Shown here: positions 17,826-25,051 of the stretch, one piece after another
How the letters are laid out: every line of letters begins with the position of its first letter
How positions within the stretch are numbered: position 1 is the first letter of the stretch
NCBI GenBank assembly: GCA_910589375.1
Contig: CAJUTK010000004.1
Location: 65,792 to 129,791, forward strand
DNA length: 64,000 bases
Direction of reading: 5' to 3'
Source of the DNA: an uncultured Bacilli bacterium
Lineage (GTDB): Bacteria; Bacillota_I; Bacilli_A; RF39; UBA660
Notes under the pieces: model-generated
What the model was told of the DNA's origin: nothing
The model's database searches: none
What the model saw: the letters and a program-made list of their open reading frames with translations, nothing else
Position numbers and translations under genes: made by a program

Positions 17826-18245
17826 TTATCCATATATTCTTCTAATGTTATTCCATTTTCTTCTATTCCTTCTAAAACCGCTAGCACATATAGATATTTT
17901 ATCATATCCTGTTTTTTGATAATCTAAAATCATATGATATTGCCAATCATCAGGAGTGAATTTCTCTAATGCTTTTGCAATTGTAAATGCTTTTCCACAA
18001 TAAATTAATGGACTTATAGAATCATAAAATCCATCACTTGTAGTATATGTTCTTCCACTTTCATCTGTAAGAATAGATTGGTCTCCAAAATAGAAGTGAA
18101 TAACTCTTGGATCAATTTCCAAGCTTTTAGGATCTTTATTTTCTACAGCTTCCGTTCCACCAACTTTAGGAAGCCCGTCTTTTACATCTCCCCAAGTAAA
18201 TACAGCAAAAGTTCTAATTTGTTTAGTAACTTTTATTTCTTCCAT
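17826..18245 (-). CDS. Uncharacterised protein with an apparent 3' frameshift
   Basis: The open frame of 139 residues starts at an ATG with GGAGATG upstream. It ends in FRRNRRKWNNIRRIYG, a basic tail unlike the rest. If one base of the six-base homopolymer at 17912-17917 is removed, the frame continues as MIKYLYVLAVLEGIEENG, then ITLEEYMDNYEKQ, to a stop at 17789, giving 151 residues. That ending has ordinary helical composition and stops exactly before a terminator. The gene is therefore frameshifted by one extra base, by mutation, phase variation or assembly error. Domain unknown; the start MEEIKVTKQIRTFAVFTW suggests a small soluble alpha/beta protein. Confidence 0.65.
   Translation of the reverse strand: MEEIKVTKQIRTFAVFTWGDVKDGLPKVGGTEAVENKDPKSLEIDPRVIHFYFGDQSILTDESGRTYTTSDGFYDSISPLIYCGKAFTIAKALEKFTPDDWQYHMILDYQKTGYDKISICASGFRRNRRKWNNIRRIYG
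17912..17917 (-). other. Homopolymer frameshift site
   Basis: Six consecutive A on the coding strand (T on the plus strand). Five would keep the reading frame through to the terminator. The codon phase does not fit a canonical minus-one slippery heptamer. Confidence 0.6.
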
Positions 18246-18318
18246 AAGACATCTCCTTTTCTTTTGAGTGTATATTCATATTCTAGCACACATTTTATAA
18301 TTTTTTCAAATTCATTGC

Positions 18319-18348
18319 TTGACTTTATAGTATAAATTGTTATATAAT
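18319..18348 (+). promoter_or_regulatory. Sigma-A promoter of the 18377 gene and mutM
   Basis: TTGACT at 18319-18324, an 18-base spacer and TATAAT at 18343-18348, with TAGGAGG and the ATG following within 30 bases. Confidence 0.75.
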
Positions 18349-18376
18349 ATAATAATTTTGTGTAGGAGGTTGAAAA

Positions 18377-19015
18377 ATGGAGAAAAAAATAGAATTAACA
18401 AATTCCGATTTTTGCTATAGGACAGAGCATGGAGATATTTATCATGTGGGACATTCAAAAATTCATATATTTTCTACCTTAGAAGGTTTTATAACAGAAG
18501 AAACTTGTTTTAAACTTTCTAAAGTAGAAACGACGAGATTTTTATTGCCAAAACCATTTTATCAGAATGGAGAATATGTGGGTTGTAGTACAAAATGGAA
18601 AGAAAATGATTGGATTCATGCATTTTATGCACAGGGAACAACTTTAAGACACAATTTAATGATTATGAAAGAGGAAATCTTACTGCTTTCAGAATTAGGG
18701 TATGATATAGGGGAAATGCCATTCTATTATTCTAATTATGATCAAGGAAGGTTGACTTTTGATGGCTCTTTTAAAATGAGTGAGAGCTCTTTGCCACAGA
18801 ATGAGTTAGAGAGAAAAAATGATTATACTTATCAGGAATATCTAAAAGGCTTAGTATATAATGGAATGAGTGAGTTTGAGACAGATTCATATGCAGTTTC
18901 TAGGTATTTAACTTCTTCCCAAGAACAATTTGATAAGAAGTTAGAAAAAGTATTACAAGGAAGAAGACCAGCAGGAAATTTAATTAGAGATGATATTGAA
19001 AAAAGTAGACATTAG
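18377..19015 (+). CDS. Uncharacterised 212-residue protein
   Basis: Not recognised. Soluble, no signal peptide. The first 130 residues look beta-rich with several aromatic residues (CYRTEHGDIYHVGHS, KWKENDWIHAFYAQG). The C-terminal 80 are helical and charged. It is directly followed by mutM after 12 bases, with a shared promoter, but nothing in it points to DNA repair. Confidence 0.7.
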   Translation: MEKKIELTNSDFCYRTEHGDIYHVGHSKIHIFSTLEGFITEETCFKLSKVETTRFLLPKPFYQNGEYVGCSTKWKENDWIHAFYAQGTTLRHNLMIMKEEILLLSELGYDIGEMPFYYSNYDQGRLTFDGSFKMSESSLPQNELERKNDYTYQEYLKGLVYNGMSEFETDSYAVSRYLTSSQEQFDKKLEKVLQGRRPAGNLIRDDIEKSRH

Positions 19016-19027
19016 TAGGAGTGAAAT

Positions 19028-19849
19028 ATGCCAGAGTTACCAGAAGTAGAAACGGTTAAAAGAACATTAGAAAGATATTTGTTAGGTAGAAAGATAGAAA
19101 ATGTTCATGTGTATTATTCTAGAATATTAGCCAATATAACGGTAGAAGAATTAAAGAAAAAATTAATAAATCAAACTATTATAGGAATGAATAGAAGGGG
19201 AAAATGGCTAATTTTTGAAATGGATGATTATGATTTAGTAAGCCATTTGCGTATGGAAGGAAAATATTTTTTTAAAAATTCTGATGACGAGATAACTAGG
19301 CATGAGCATGTGATATTTACATTAGATAATGGAAAAGAGCTACGTTATCAAGATACAAGAAAGTTTGGTAGAATGTACTTGTTTAAAAAGGATACTTTAT
19401 ATCAGGAATTACCTCTTTCAGAAATAGGGAAAGAACCATGGGATAGTACTTTAACAGAGAAATATTTAAAAGAAAAGCTGAAGGATAAGAAGATTCCTAT
19501 TAAGACTTCTTTATTAGATCAAACGATTATAGCAGGCATAGGGAATATATATGCAGATGAAATCTTATTCTTATCAGGAATACATCCGTTAAAAAGTTCT
19601 TCTAAATTAACTAAGAAAAATCGTGAGGATATCATTCTATCTACTAGGAAGATATTAGGAGATGCGATAGAAATGGGTGGAACTACTATCAGAAGTTATG
19701 AGTCTGAGAAAGGAGTTCATGGAAGATTTCAACAAAATTTATTAATTCACACATTAACAAATTGCAGTAGATGTAATACTCTCGTTGAAAAGATTTTTGT
19801 AGGCGGGAGAGGTACCTATTTTTGTAAAAATTGTCAAAAACGTAGATAA
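19028..19849 (+). CDS. mutM: Formamidopyrimidine-DNA glycosylase (Fpg)
   Basis: Base-excision glycosylase/AP lyase that removes oxidised purines such as 8-oxoguanine. The N-terminus MPELPEVETVKRTLE carries the catalytic Pro2 and Glu3. LRMEGKYF and TRKFGRMYL follow, then the helix-two-turn-helix with DQTIIAGIGNIYADE, and a C-terminal zinc finger of CSRC and CKNC with GRGTYFC. 273 residues, family length. It ends at a strong terminator. Confidence 0.97.
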   Translation: MPELPEVETVKRTLERYLLGRKIENVHVYYSRILANITVEELKKKLINQTIIGMNRRGKWLIFEMDDYDLVSHLRMEGKYFFKNSDDEITRHEHVIFTLDNGKELRYQDTRKFGRMYLFKKDTLYQELPLSEIGKEPWDSTLTEKYLKEKLKDKKIPIKTSLLDQTIIAGIGNIYADEILFLSGIHPLKSSSKLTKKNREDIILSTRKILGDAIEMGGTTIRSYESEKGVHGRFQQNLLIHTLTNCSRCNTLVEKIFVGGRGTYFCKNCQKRR

Positions 19850-19883
19850 GAATATTTAGAGAAATTTAAATATTCTTATTTTT
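19848..19883 (+). terminator. Intrinsic terminator after mutM
   Basis: AAGAATATTTA and TTAAATATTCTT form a long stem followed by ATTTTTT. It starts in the mutM stop codon. Confidence 0.85.
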
Positions 19884-20215
19884 TATTTAAAAGGTTTATA
19901 AAAAACGTTTGTTTGGTCTTGTTTTTTAACAAATCGCAAAAAATAAAAAAGCAAAAAAATAAAAAAATGAAAAGTGTAAAAAATAAGAAAATCTAAAAAA
20001 AGCAAAAAAAAGTTTTTCATAAAAGTGTGTATGCTTTTTTGTAAAAATATTGAAAAATAAAGAAAAATGTAGTTTGATGTGTTAAAAGTACACCATAAAA
20101 TAAAATTCAAAAAAATAAAAAAATCTAAAATGTAAAATTTTTGAAAATGAAATTTTTATAAATGAAAGGCAAAAGGGAATATATTGCAAAAACCACTCAA
20201 AAAGTGATAAAAAAG
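19884..20215 (+). other. A-rich non-coding stretch before nrdD
   Basis: About 330 bases without a credible gene. The plus strand is dominated by A-tracts (many runs of five to eight A separated by one to four other bases). The reverse frame with many Phe codons is a product of this composition. It may be curved DNA or an extended UP-element-like region upstream of the nrdD promoter. No RNA motif was recognised. Confidence 0.6.
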
Positions 20216-20225
20216 TATTGCAAAA
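20182..20225 (+). repeat. Direct repeat TATTGCAAAA, possible operator of the nrd operon
   Basis: TATTGCAAAA occurs at 20182-20191 and again at 20216-20225, 34 bases apart, or about three DNA turns. The second copy contains the -35 box. A small inverted repeat CACT-caaaa-AGTG lies between them at 20194-20206. The arrangement would suit a repressor such as NrdR, but the words do not match the usual NrdR box, so the regulator is unknown. Confidence 0.35.
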
Positions 20226-20247
20226 TGACATCATATGAGCGTATAAT
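20218..20247 (+). promoter_or_regulatory. Promoter of the nrdD operon
   Basis: TTGCAA at 20218-20223, an 18-base spacer and TATAAT at 20242-20247. The start codon follows 27 bases later with AGGAGG. Confidence 0.7.
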
Positions 20248-20274
20248 TTCATGTAGAGGGTAGGAGGAATTACG

Positions 20275-22584
20275 ATGTCAGACGCATATACAAAGATTAC
20301 ATTAGATGTTATAAAGCGTAATGGTAAAAAAGTAAGTTTTGATGCTAGTAAAATAGCACTTGCTATAAAAAAAGGCTTTGATAATGTTGTTATATCTAAT
20401 GATACAGATGAAGAAAAGAAAGTTTATACAGAAAAAGATGTTAACAAGGTTTATTTAGGGGTTATAAAAGCCATTGAAAAAAAATATAAGGATGAAACGA
20501 GAATTAAAATTGAAGAAATTCAAGATTTAATAGAAGCTGAACTTGAAAAACAAGGATATAATGATGTAAAATCTTCTTTCTCTGAATATAGAGAAATGAG
20601 AAATCGTTCAAGAGAATTATTTTCAGAAGATAAACATTTACATAAATTTTTAAAAACATTAGAGGGATTAGGATTAAAATCTGCTAATGAAGATGATACA
20701 AAAAGAGAGAATGCAAATATTGATGGCGATAGTGCAATGGGTACTATGCTTCAATATGGTAGTACAGTATCAAAAGAATTTGCTAAAACTTATTTAATGA
20801 AAAAGAGATTTTCACAAGCTCATGATGAGGGAGATATCCACGTTCATGATATGGATTTCTTGGCAATGGGTACTACAACTTGTATGCAAATAGAATTAGA
20901 TAGACTATTTAAACATGGGTTCTCAACAGGACATGGTCATTTAAGAACTCCAGCATCTATCAGTTCTTATAGTGCTTTAGCGGCAATTGCTATTCAGTCA
21001 AATCAAAATGATCAACATGGAGGTCAATCTATTCCAGCATTTGATTATTATATGGCACCAGGTGTATTAAAGACATTTAAAAAAGGATTTAAACAACAAG
21101 TTTATGATTTATTAGATTATGAAGATTTGTTATCATTTATTAATATGGATAGAATAGCTAAGGAAATTGATAAGCTAACAAGTATCGAATTTCCTATTGA
21201 AAAGTTTGAATTTGCTTATGGAGAATCTGGAAAAATTAAAAGATTATTTGAAAAGTGTTACGATAGAGCATTAGTAAAGACAAATCGTCAAACGTATCAA
21301 GCAATGGAGGCATTTGTTCATAACTTAAATACGATGCATTCTCGTGCAGGTGCACAAGTACCATTTTCATCAGTTAACTTTGGTACAGATGTTACTCCAG
21401 AAGGAAGAATGGTTATCAAAAACTTTTTAGAAGCAACAGAAGCAGGACTTGGAAAAGGAGAAACTCCAATATTCCCAGTATCAATATTCAAAGTAAAAGA
21501 GGGAGTTAACTATAATCCAGAAGATCCTAACTACGATTTATTTAAATTAGCTTGTAAGGTATCTGCTAAAAGATTATTCCCTAACTTCTCATTCTTAGAT
21601 GCTCCATTTAATTTAGAATTTTATAAAGAAGGAGATTATAGAACAGAAGTAGGATACATGGGATGTAGAACACGTCTTATGTCAGATGTAACAGATTTGA
21701 ATAATCAGACTACTGGTGGTCGTGGTAATTTATCATTTACTTCTATTAATTTACCAAGGCTTGGTATTAAACATGGTATCTGTTTGAAAGAAAGAGAAAA
21801 AGCAGATATGAAAGGCTTCTATGAAGACTTAGGTGAAATGATGGATTTAGTAAGGGATCAATTACTTGAAAGATTTGAAATTCAATGTAATAAGAGAGTT
21901 TATAACTTCCCATTCTTATTAGCATCAGGTGTTTGGACAGATGGTGAAAAGTTAAAACCAACTGATCGCTTAAGAAAAGTTTTAAAACATGGTTCTTTAA
22001 CAATTGGTTTTATTGGTTTAGCAGAAACTTTAAAGGCTTTAATTGGAAAACATCATGGTGAGAGTGAAGAAGCTCAAAAATTAGGACTTGAGATTATTAA
22101 ATTTATGAGAAACAGATGCGATGAATATTGTGATAAATATAATTTAAACTTTACGTTAATCGCTACTCCAGCAGAAGGATTATCAGGAAGATTCATTGGT
22201 ATTGATAAAGCAATCTATGGAAGAATTAAAGGTGTAACAGATAGAGCTTACTATACAAATTCATTCCATGTACCAGTTTATTACAATATTAGTATAAAAG
22301 ATAAGATTACGAAAGAGGCTCCATACCATGCATTTACAAATGGAGGCCACATATCTTATATAGAATTAGATGGAGATACAGTACAAAATGTAGAAGCATT
22401 TGAAAAAGTTATTCGTTTAATGAAGGAATCTGGTATTGGGTATGGTGCAATTAACCATCCAGTAGATAGAGATCCAGTTTGTGGATATGTAGGTGTTATT
22501 GGAGATTGCTGTCCAGGATGTGGACGTAAAGAATTCGATAGTGTACCACTTGAGACAATTAAATCACTAAGTTGTGATTGTTAA
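20275..22584 (+). CDS. nrdD: Anaerobic ribonucleoside-triphosphate reductase, large part lacking the glycyl-radical loop
   Basis: Class III ribonucleotide reductase, making deoxynucleotides without oxygen. 769 residues: an ATP-cone at about 8-100 for allosteric control, then the ten-stranded barrel with GHGHLRTPAS, RAGAQVPFSSVNFGTD and LNNQTTGGRGNLS. The zinc-site cysteines are near the end (C736, C745/C746, C749). A complete NrdD continues after this site with R-V-C/T-G-Y-L, the glycyl-radical hairpin. Here the protein stops with KSLSCDC instead. The missing segment is encoded by the next gene at 22614. AGGAGG precedes the ATG. Confidence 0.93.
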   Translation: MSDAYTKITLDVIKRNGKKVSFDASKIALAIKKGFDNVVISNDTDEEKKVYTEKDVNKVYLGVIKAIEKKYKDETRIKIEEIQDLIEAELEKQGYNDVKSSFSEYREMRNRSRELFSEDKHLHKFLKTLEGLGLKSANEDDTKRENANIDGDSAMGTMLQYGSTVSKEFAKTYLMKKRFSQAHDEGDIHVHDMDFLAMGTTTCMQIELDRLFKHGFSTGHGHLRTPASISSYSALAAIAIQSNQNDQHGGQSIPAFDYYMAPGVLKTFKKGFKQQVYDLLDYEDLLSFINMDRIAKEIDKLTSIEFPIEKFEFAYGESGKIKRLFEKCYDRALVKTNRQTYQAMEAFVHNLNTMHSRAGAQVPFSSVNFGTDVTPEGRMVIKNFLEATEAGLGKGETPIFPVSIFKVKEGVNYNPEDPNYDLFKLACKVSAKRLFPNFSFLDAPFNLEFYKEGDYRTEVGYMGCRTRLMSDVTDLNNQTTGGRGNLSFTSINLPRLGIKHGICLKEREKADMKGFYEDLGEMMDLVRDQLLERFEIQCNKRVYNFPFLLASGVWTDGEKLKPTDRLRKVLKHGSLTIGFIGLAETLKALIGKHHGESEEAQKLGLEIIKFMRNRCDEYCDKYNLNFTLIATPAEGLSGRFIGIDKAIYGRIKGVTDRAYYTNSFHVPVYYNISIKDKITKEAPYHAFTNGGHISYIELDGDTVQNVEAFEKVIRLMKESGIGYGAINHPVDRDPVCGYVGVIGDCCPGCGRKEFDSVPLETIKSLSCDC

Positions 22585-22613
22585 TATAAATAATAGAAAG
22601 AAGGAGAAAAAAT

Positions 22614-22790
22614 ATGGAAAAATTAGTTGGTGAAGGTGTAGGTTTTGAAAGAATTAGAAGGGTAACAGGATACCTTTCAGGAGATGTTAAAAGATTCAAT
22701 AATGGTAAAAGAGCAGAGGAAAAAGATAGAGTAAAACATACAGGAATCAAAGACATTAAATGTTCGTTAAAAGAAGAAAAAGCAGCATAA
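22614..22790 (+). CDS. Separate glycyl-radical subunit of the class III ribonucleotide reductase
   Basis: 58-residue product. FERIRRVTGYL followed by SGDVKRFNNGKRAEEKDRVKH is the C-terminal glycyl-radical hairpin of NrdD, with Gly19 as the radical site. The gene is in another frame than nrdD, begins 29 bases after its stop, and has its own strong site (AAGGAG). It therefore looks like a real split gene and not a single frameshift. Its TAA overlaps the ATG of nrdG (TAATG), so it is translated together with the activase that would generate the radical. The short extra N-terminus (MEKLVGEGVG) and C-terminal tail with one Cys may help docking. By analogy with YfiD it would complete the large subunit. 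This is inference; I know of no experiment on it. Confidence 0.9.
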   Translation: MEKLVGEGVGFERIRRVTGYLSGDVKRFNNGKRAEEKDRVKHTGIKDIKCSLKEEKAA

Positions 22791-23353
22791 TGAAAATCCG
22801 TTTAGCGAGTGATTTACAATTAGATAGTGTAGTGGATGGAACAGGTATCAGGACAGTTTTGTGGACACAGGGGTGTGGGCATAATTGTCCTGGATGCCAT
22901 AATCCTCAGACACACGATTTTAATGGTGGATTTGAAGAAGATGTAGAAGAAATTGTAGAAGAGATTGGTTATTTAGAGGCTCAAACAGGAGTAACTTTTA
23001 GTGGTGGAGATCCTTTTTATCAACCAGAGGCTTGTGCAATTATCGCAAAAAGTGTTCATGAAAACAATATGGATGTTTGGTGTTATACAGGTTTTACTTT
23101 TGAACAGTTAATGATTATGAGTAAAAAAAAGAAATCAATTATGGATTTCTTAAAACAAATTGATGTCTTAGTAGATGGTAAATTTATTATGGCTAGACAT
23201 AGTTATAGTTTAAAATTTAGAGGTTCTAGCAACCAAAGAATTATTGATGTAAAGAAAAGTTTAGAACAGAATAAGGTAGTTCTTCATGACTTTGATGAAA
23301 TAGCAGAAACTGTTTCTTATGGAAGATGCCATGTAGAAGGTTTGTATGTATAA
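22790..23353 (+). CDS. nrdG: Anaerobic ribonucleotide reductase activating protein (radical SAM)
   Basis: NrdG uses S-adenosylmethionine and a 4Fe-4S cluster to abstract hydrogen from the glycine of NrdD. 187 residues, with C29-x3-C33-x2-C36 in GCGHNCPGCHNPQTHDF, the cluster motif, and GGDPFYQPEA as SAM-binding element. The ATG at 22790 overlaps the stop of the preceding small gene. A longer frame from 22760 would add ten residues untypical for the family and is rejected. Confidence 0.96.
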   Translation: MKIRLASDLQLDSVVDGTGIRTVLWTQGCGHNCPGCHNPQTHDFNGGFEEDVEEIVEEIGYLEAQTGVTFSGGDPFYQPEACAIIAKSVHENNMDVWCYTGFTFEQLMIMSKKKKSIMDFLKQIDVLVDGKFIMARHSYSLKFRGSSNQRIIDVKKSLEQNKVVLHDFDEIAETVSYGRCHVEGLYV

Positions 23354-23377
23354 GAATGAGTAATCATTCTTTTTTTA
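23353..23377 (+). terminator. Intrinsic terminator of the nrd operon
   Basis: AGAATGA, GTAA, TCATTCT and seven T, directly after the nrdG stop. Confidence 0.9.
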
Positions 23378-23401
23378 TGATATAATGGTTTTGGTGATAG
23401 T

Positions 23402-24343
23402 ATGAATAAAGAAATTCGCGTAGTATTTATGGGAACCCCCGATTTTAGTGTTCCAGTATTAGAAATGTTAATCGAAAATTATCAAGTAGTGGGTATTGTA
23501 TCTCAACCAGATAAACCGATTGGAAGAAGTGGTAAAATGAGTACTTCTCCAGTAAAAGAGGTGGCTTTAAAATGTAACATTCCTCTATATCAACCTGCAA
23601 AAGTAAGAAAAGAATATGAAGAAATTTTAAAACTATTTCCAGATATTATTGTAACGTGTGCTTATGGCCAGATTATTCCTAAAGAAATGTTAGATTATCC
23701 AAAATATGGATGTATTAACGTACATGCTTCGCTACTTCCAAAACATCGTGGAGGAGCGCCTATTCATAGGGCGATTATAGAAGGAGATTCTACTAGTGGT
23801 GTTACTATCATGAAAATGGGTCTTGGTATGGATGATGGAGATATCATTAGACAAGCAGAAGTTCCAATAGAAGACACTGATACTGCTGAGACGTTATTTG
23901 ATAAATTAAGTATGCTAGGAAGAGATTTATTAAAAAGTACTTTGCCAGATATTATTAGTGGAAATGTAGAATATATCGCACAGAAAGAAGAAGAGGCAAC
24001 ATTTTCCTATAATATTAAACCGGAAGATGAGAAAATTGACTTTACAAAAACAAGAAGAGAAATCTATAATCAAATTAGAGGATTAAATAGTTTTCCAGTT
24101 GCATACACTATGTTAGATGGAAAACGTATGAAAGTTTGGTTTGCACAAATAGGGAAAGAAAAATACTATTCTGATTACGGTAAAATAGTAGGAATAGAAA
24201 AAAACGGCATTTGTGTATCCACAAAAGATGGGGAAATTATATTAACTGAAATTCAGCCAGAAGGTAAAAAGAAAATGTTCGCACGCGATTATCTAAATGG
24301 ATATCCTAATAAAGAAGAGTTAATGGGTAAAAGGTTTGAATAG
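23402..24343 (+). CDS. fmt: Methionyl-tRNA formyltransferase
   Basis: Formylates initiator Met-tRNA with 10-formyl-THF. 313 residues. GTPDFSVPVLE at the start, the catalytic block NVHASLLPKHRGGAPIHRAI (Asn, His) and GLGMDDGD with Asp. The C-terminal tRNA-binding domain contains RGLNSFPVAYT. GGTGATAGT directly before the ATG is a recurrent start context in this genome. Family length. Confidence 0.97.
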   Translation: MNKEIRVVFMGTPDFSVPVLEMLIENYQVVGIVSQPDKPIGRSGKMSTSPVKEVALKCNIPLYQPAKVRKEYEEILKLFPDIIVTCAYGQIIPKEMLDYPKYGCINVHASLLPKHRGGAPIHRAIIEGDSTSGVTIMKMGLGMDDGDIIRQAEVPIEDTDTAETLFDKLSMLGRDLLKSTLPDIISGNVEYIAQKEEEATFSYNIKPEDEKIDFTKTRREIYNQIRGLNSFPVAYTMLDGKRMKVWFAQIGKEKYYSDYGKIVGIEKNGICVSTKDGEIILTEIQPEGKKKMFARDYLNGYPNKEELMGKRFE

Positions 24344-24350
24344 GTGTAGT

Positions 24351-25049
24351 ATGAAAGAAAAAATAAAGAAAATTAAAGAAATGGCAAAAAATCCAAGGAA
24401 GAAAGCTTTGTTGCAACTAGGGGCTTGGATTCTCTTCTTCTTTATTTCTTATATCATTATTATATTACTTCCTCATCCTACTCCTAAATATTCAAGTCCT
24501 AGTAATTCTAATAGTGTAGATTCTATTTCACAATTTCAAGAAATGGAAAATTTTGAATATACTTATACTTTTTCTTATCAGGGAAAGCGAGAGCAGATAG
24601 TGGGAACTTATTTTGATAAAAAATATTACTTTACTTATTTGGGAAAAGAATATTATTCTGCTTTAGAAAATATTTATCAAGTAAATTCTACTAATAAAAC
24701 ATTTATTCCAGTTGATAATTTTATTATAAATTTATCTTTGAAAGAATTAAGTATTGATTCTTTAACTCAATTTATGAAAGATGGAATTTTAATAGAGGAA
24801 AAAGAATATAAAGATGGAAAGAAAGTTTCTAACTATGAATATATAAAGGACGGAAAGAAAATTATCATGGCTATCGTAGAAAAAGATAAATATATTAGAG
24901 AAGTATCTTTAGATTTAAAAGAATATATGAGTAATGCGAATATCACTTATGATAATTTTCAAGTGGAATTAGAATTTAATGAAATAAATAATTTAAGTTC
25001 CTATAGTAAAAACTACTTAGATTATCAAGTAGTATTAGAGGGGGAATAA
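24351..25049 (+). CDS. Uncharacterised membrane-anchored protein
   Basis: 232 residues: a basic N-terminus, one transmembrane helix at about 26-45, then a proline/serine-rich linker and a beta-rich extracytoplasmic domain of about 170 residues with many Tyr/Phe. TAGGTG lies just before the ATG at 24351 and overlaps the fmt stop. It is followed by two bases and then the first murE paralogue, so a role in wall synthesis is possible by position only. Confidence 0.7.
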   Translation: MKEKIKKIKEMAKNPRKKALLQLGAWILFFFISYIIIILLPHPTPKYSSPSNSNSVDSISQFQEMENFEYTYTFSYQGKREQIVGTYFDKKYYFTYLGKEYYSALENIYQVNSTNKTFIPVDNFIINLSLKELSIDSLTQFMKDGILIEEKEYKDGKKVSNYEYIKDGKKIIMAIVEKDKYIREVSLDLKEYMSNANITYDNFQVELEFNEINNLSSYSKNYLDYQVVLEGE

Positions 25050-25051
25050 AA

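Noticed and set aside
17905..17920. Programmed minus-one frameshift at A-AAA-AAC
   Set aside because: The heptamer is not in the required codon phase and the needed shift is plus one, so an extra base is simpler.
19883..20110. Phe-rich reverse-strand frame before nrdD
   Set aside because: It is the complement of A-tracts, has no ribosome-binding site and has an improbable composition.
22760..22789. Ten-residue N-terminal extension of NrdG
   Set aside because: It overlaps the small glycyl-radical gene in another frame, and the family N-terminus begins at the ATG at 22790.
20275..22790. NrdD and the small gene as one gene broken by a sequencing error
   Set aside because: There are 29 non-coding bases with a stop and a strong ribosome-binding site between them, and both coding parts have sensible ends. 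A single-base error would not create this, though resequencing would be decisive.
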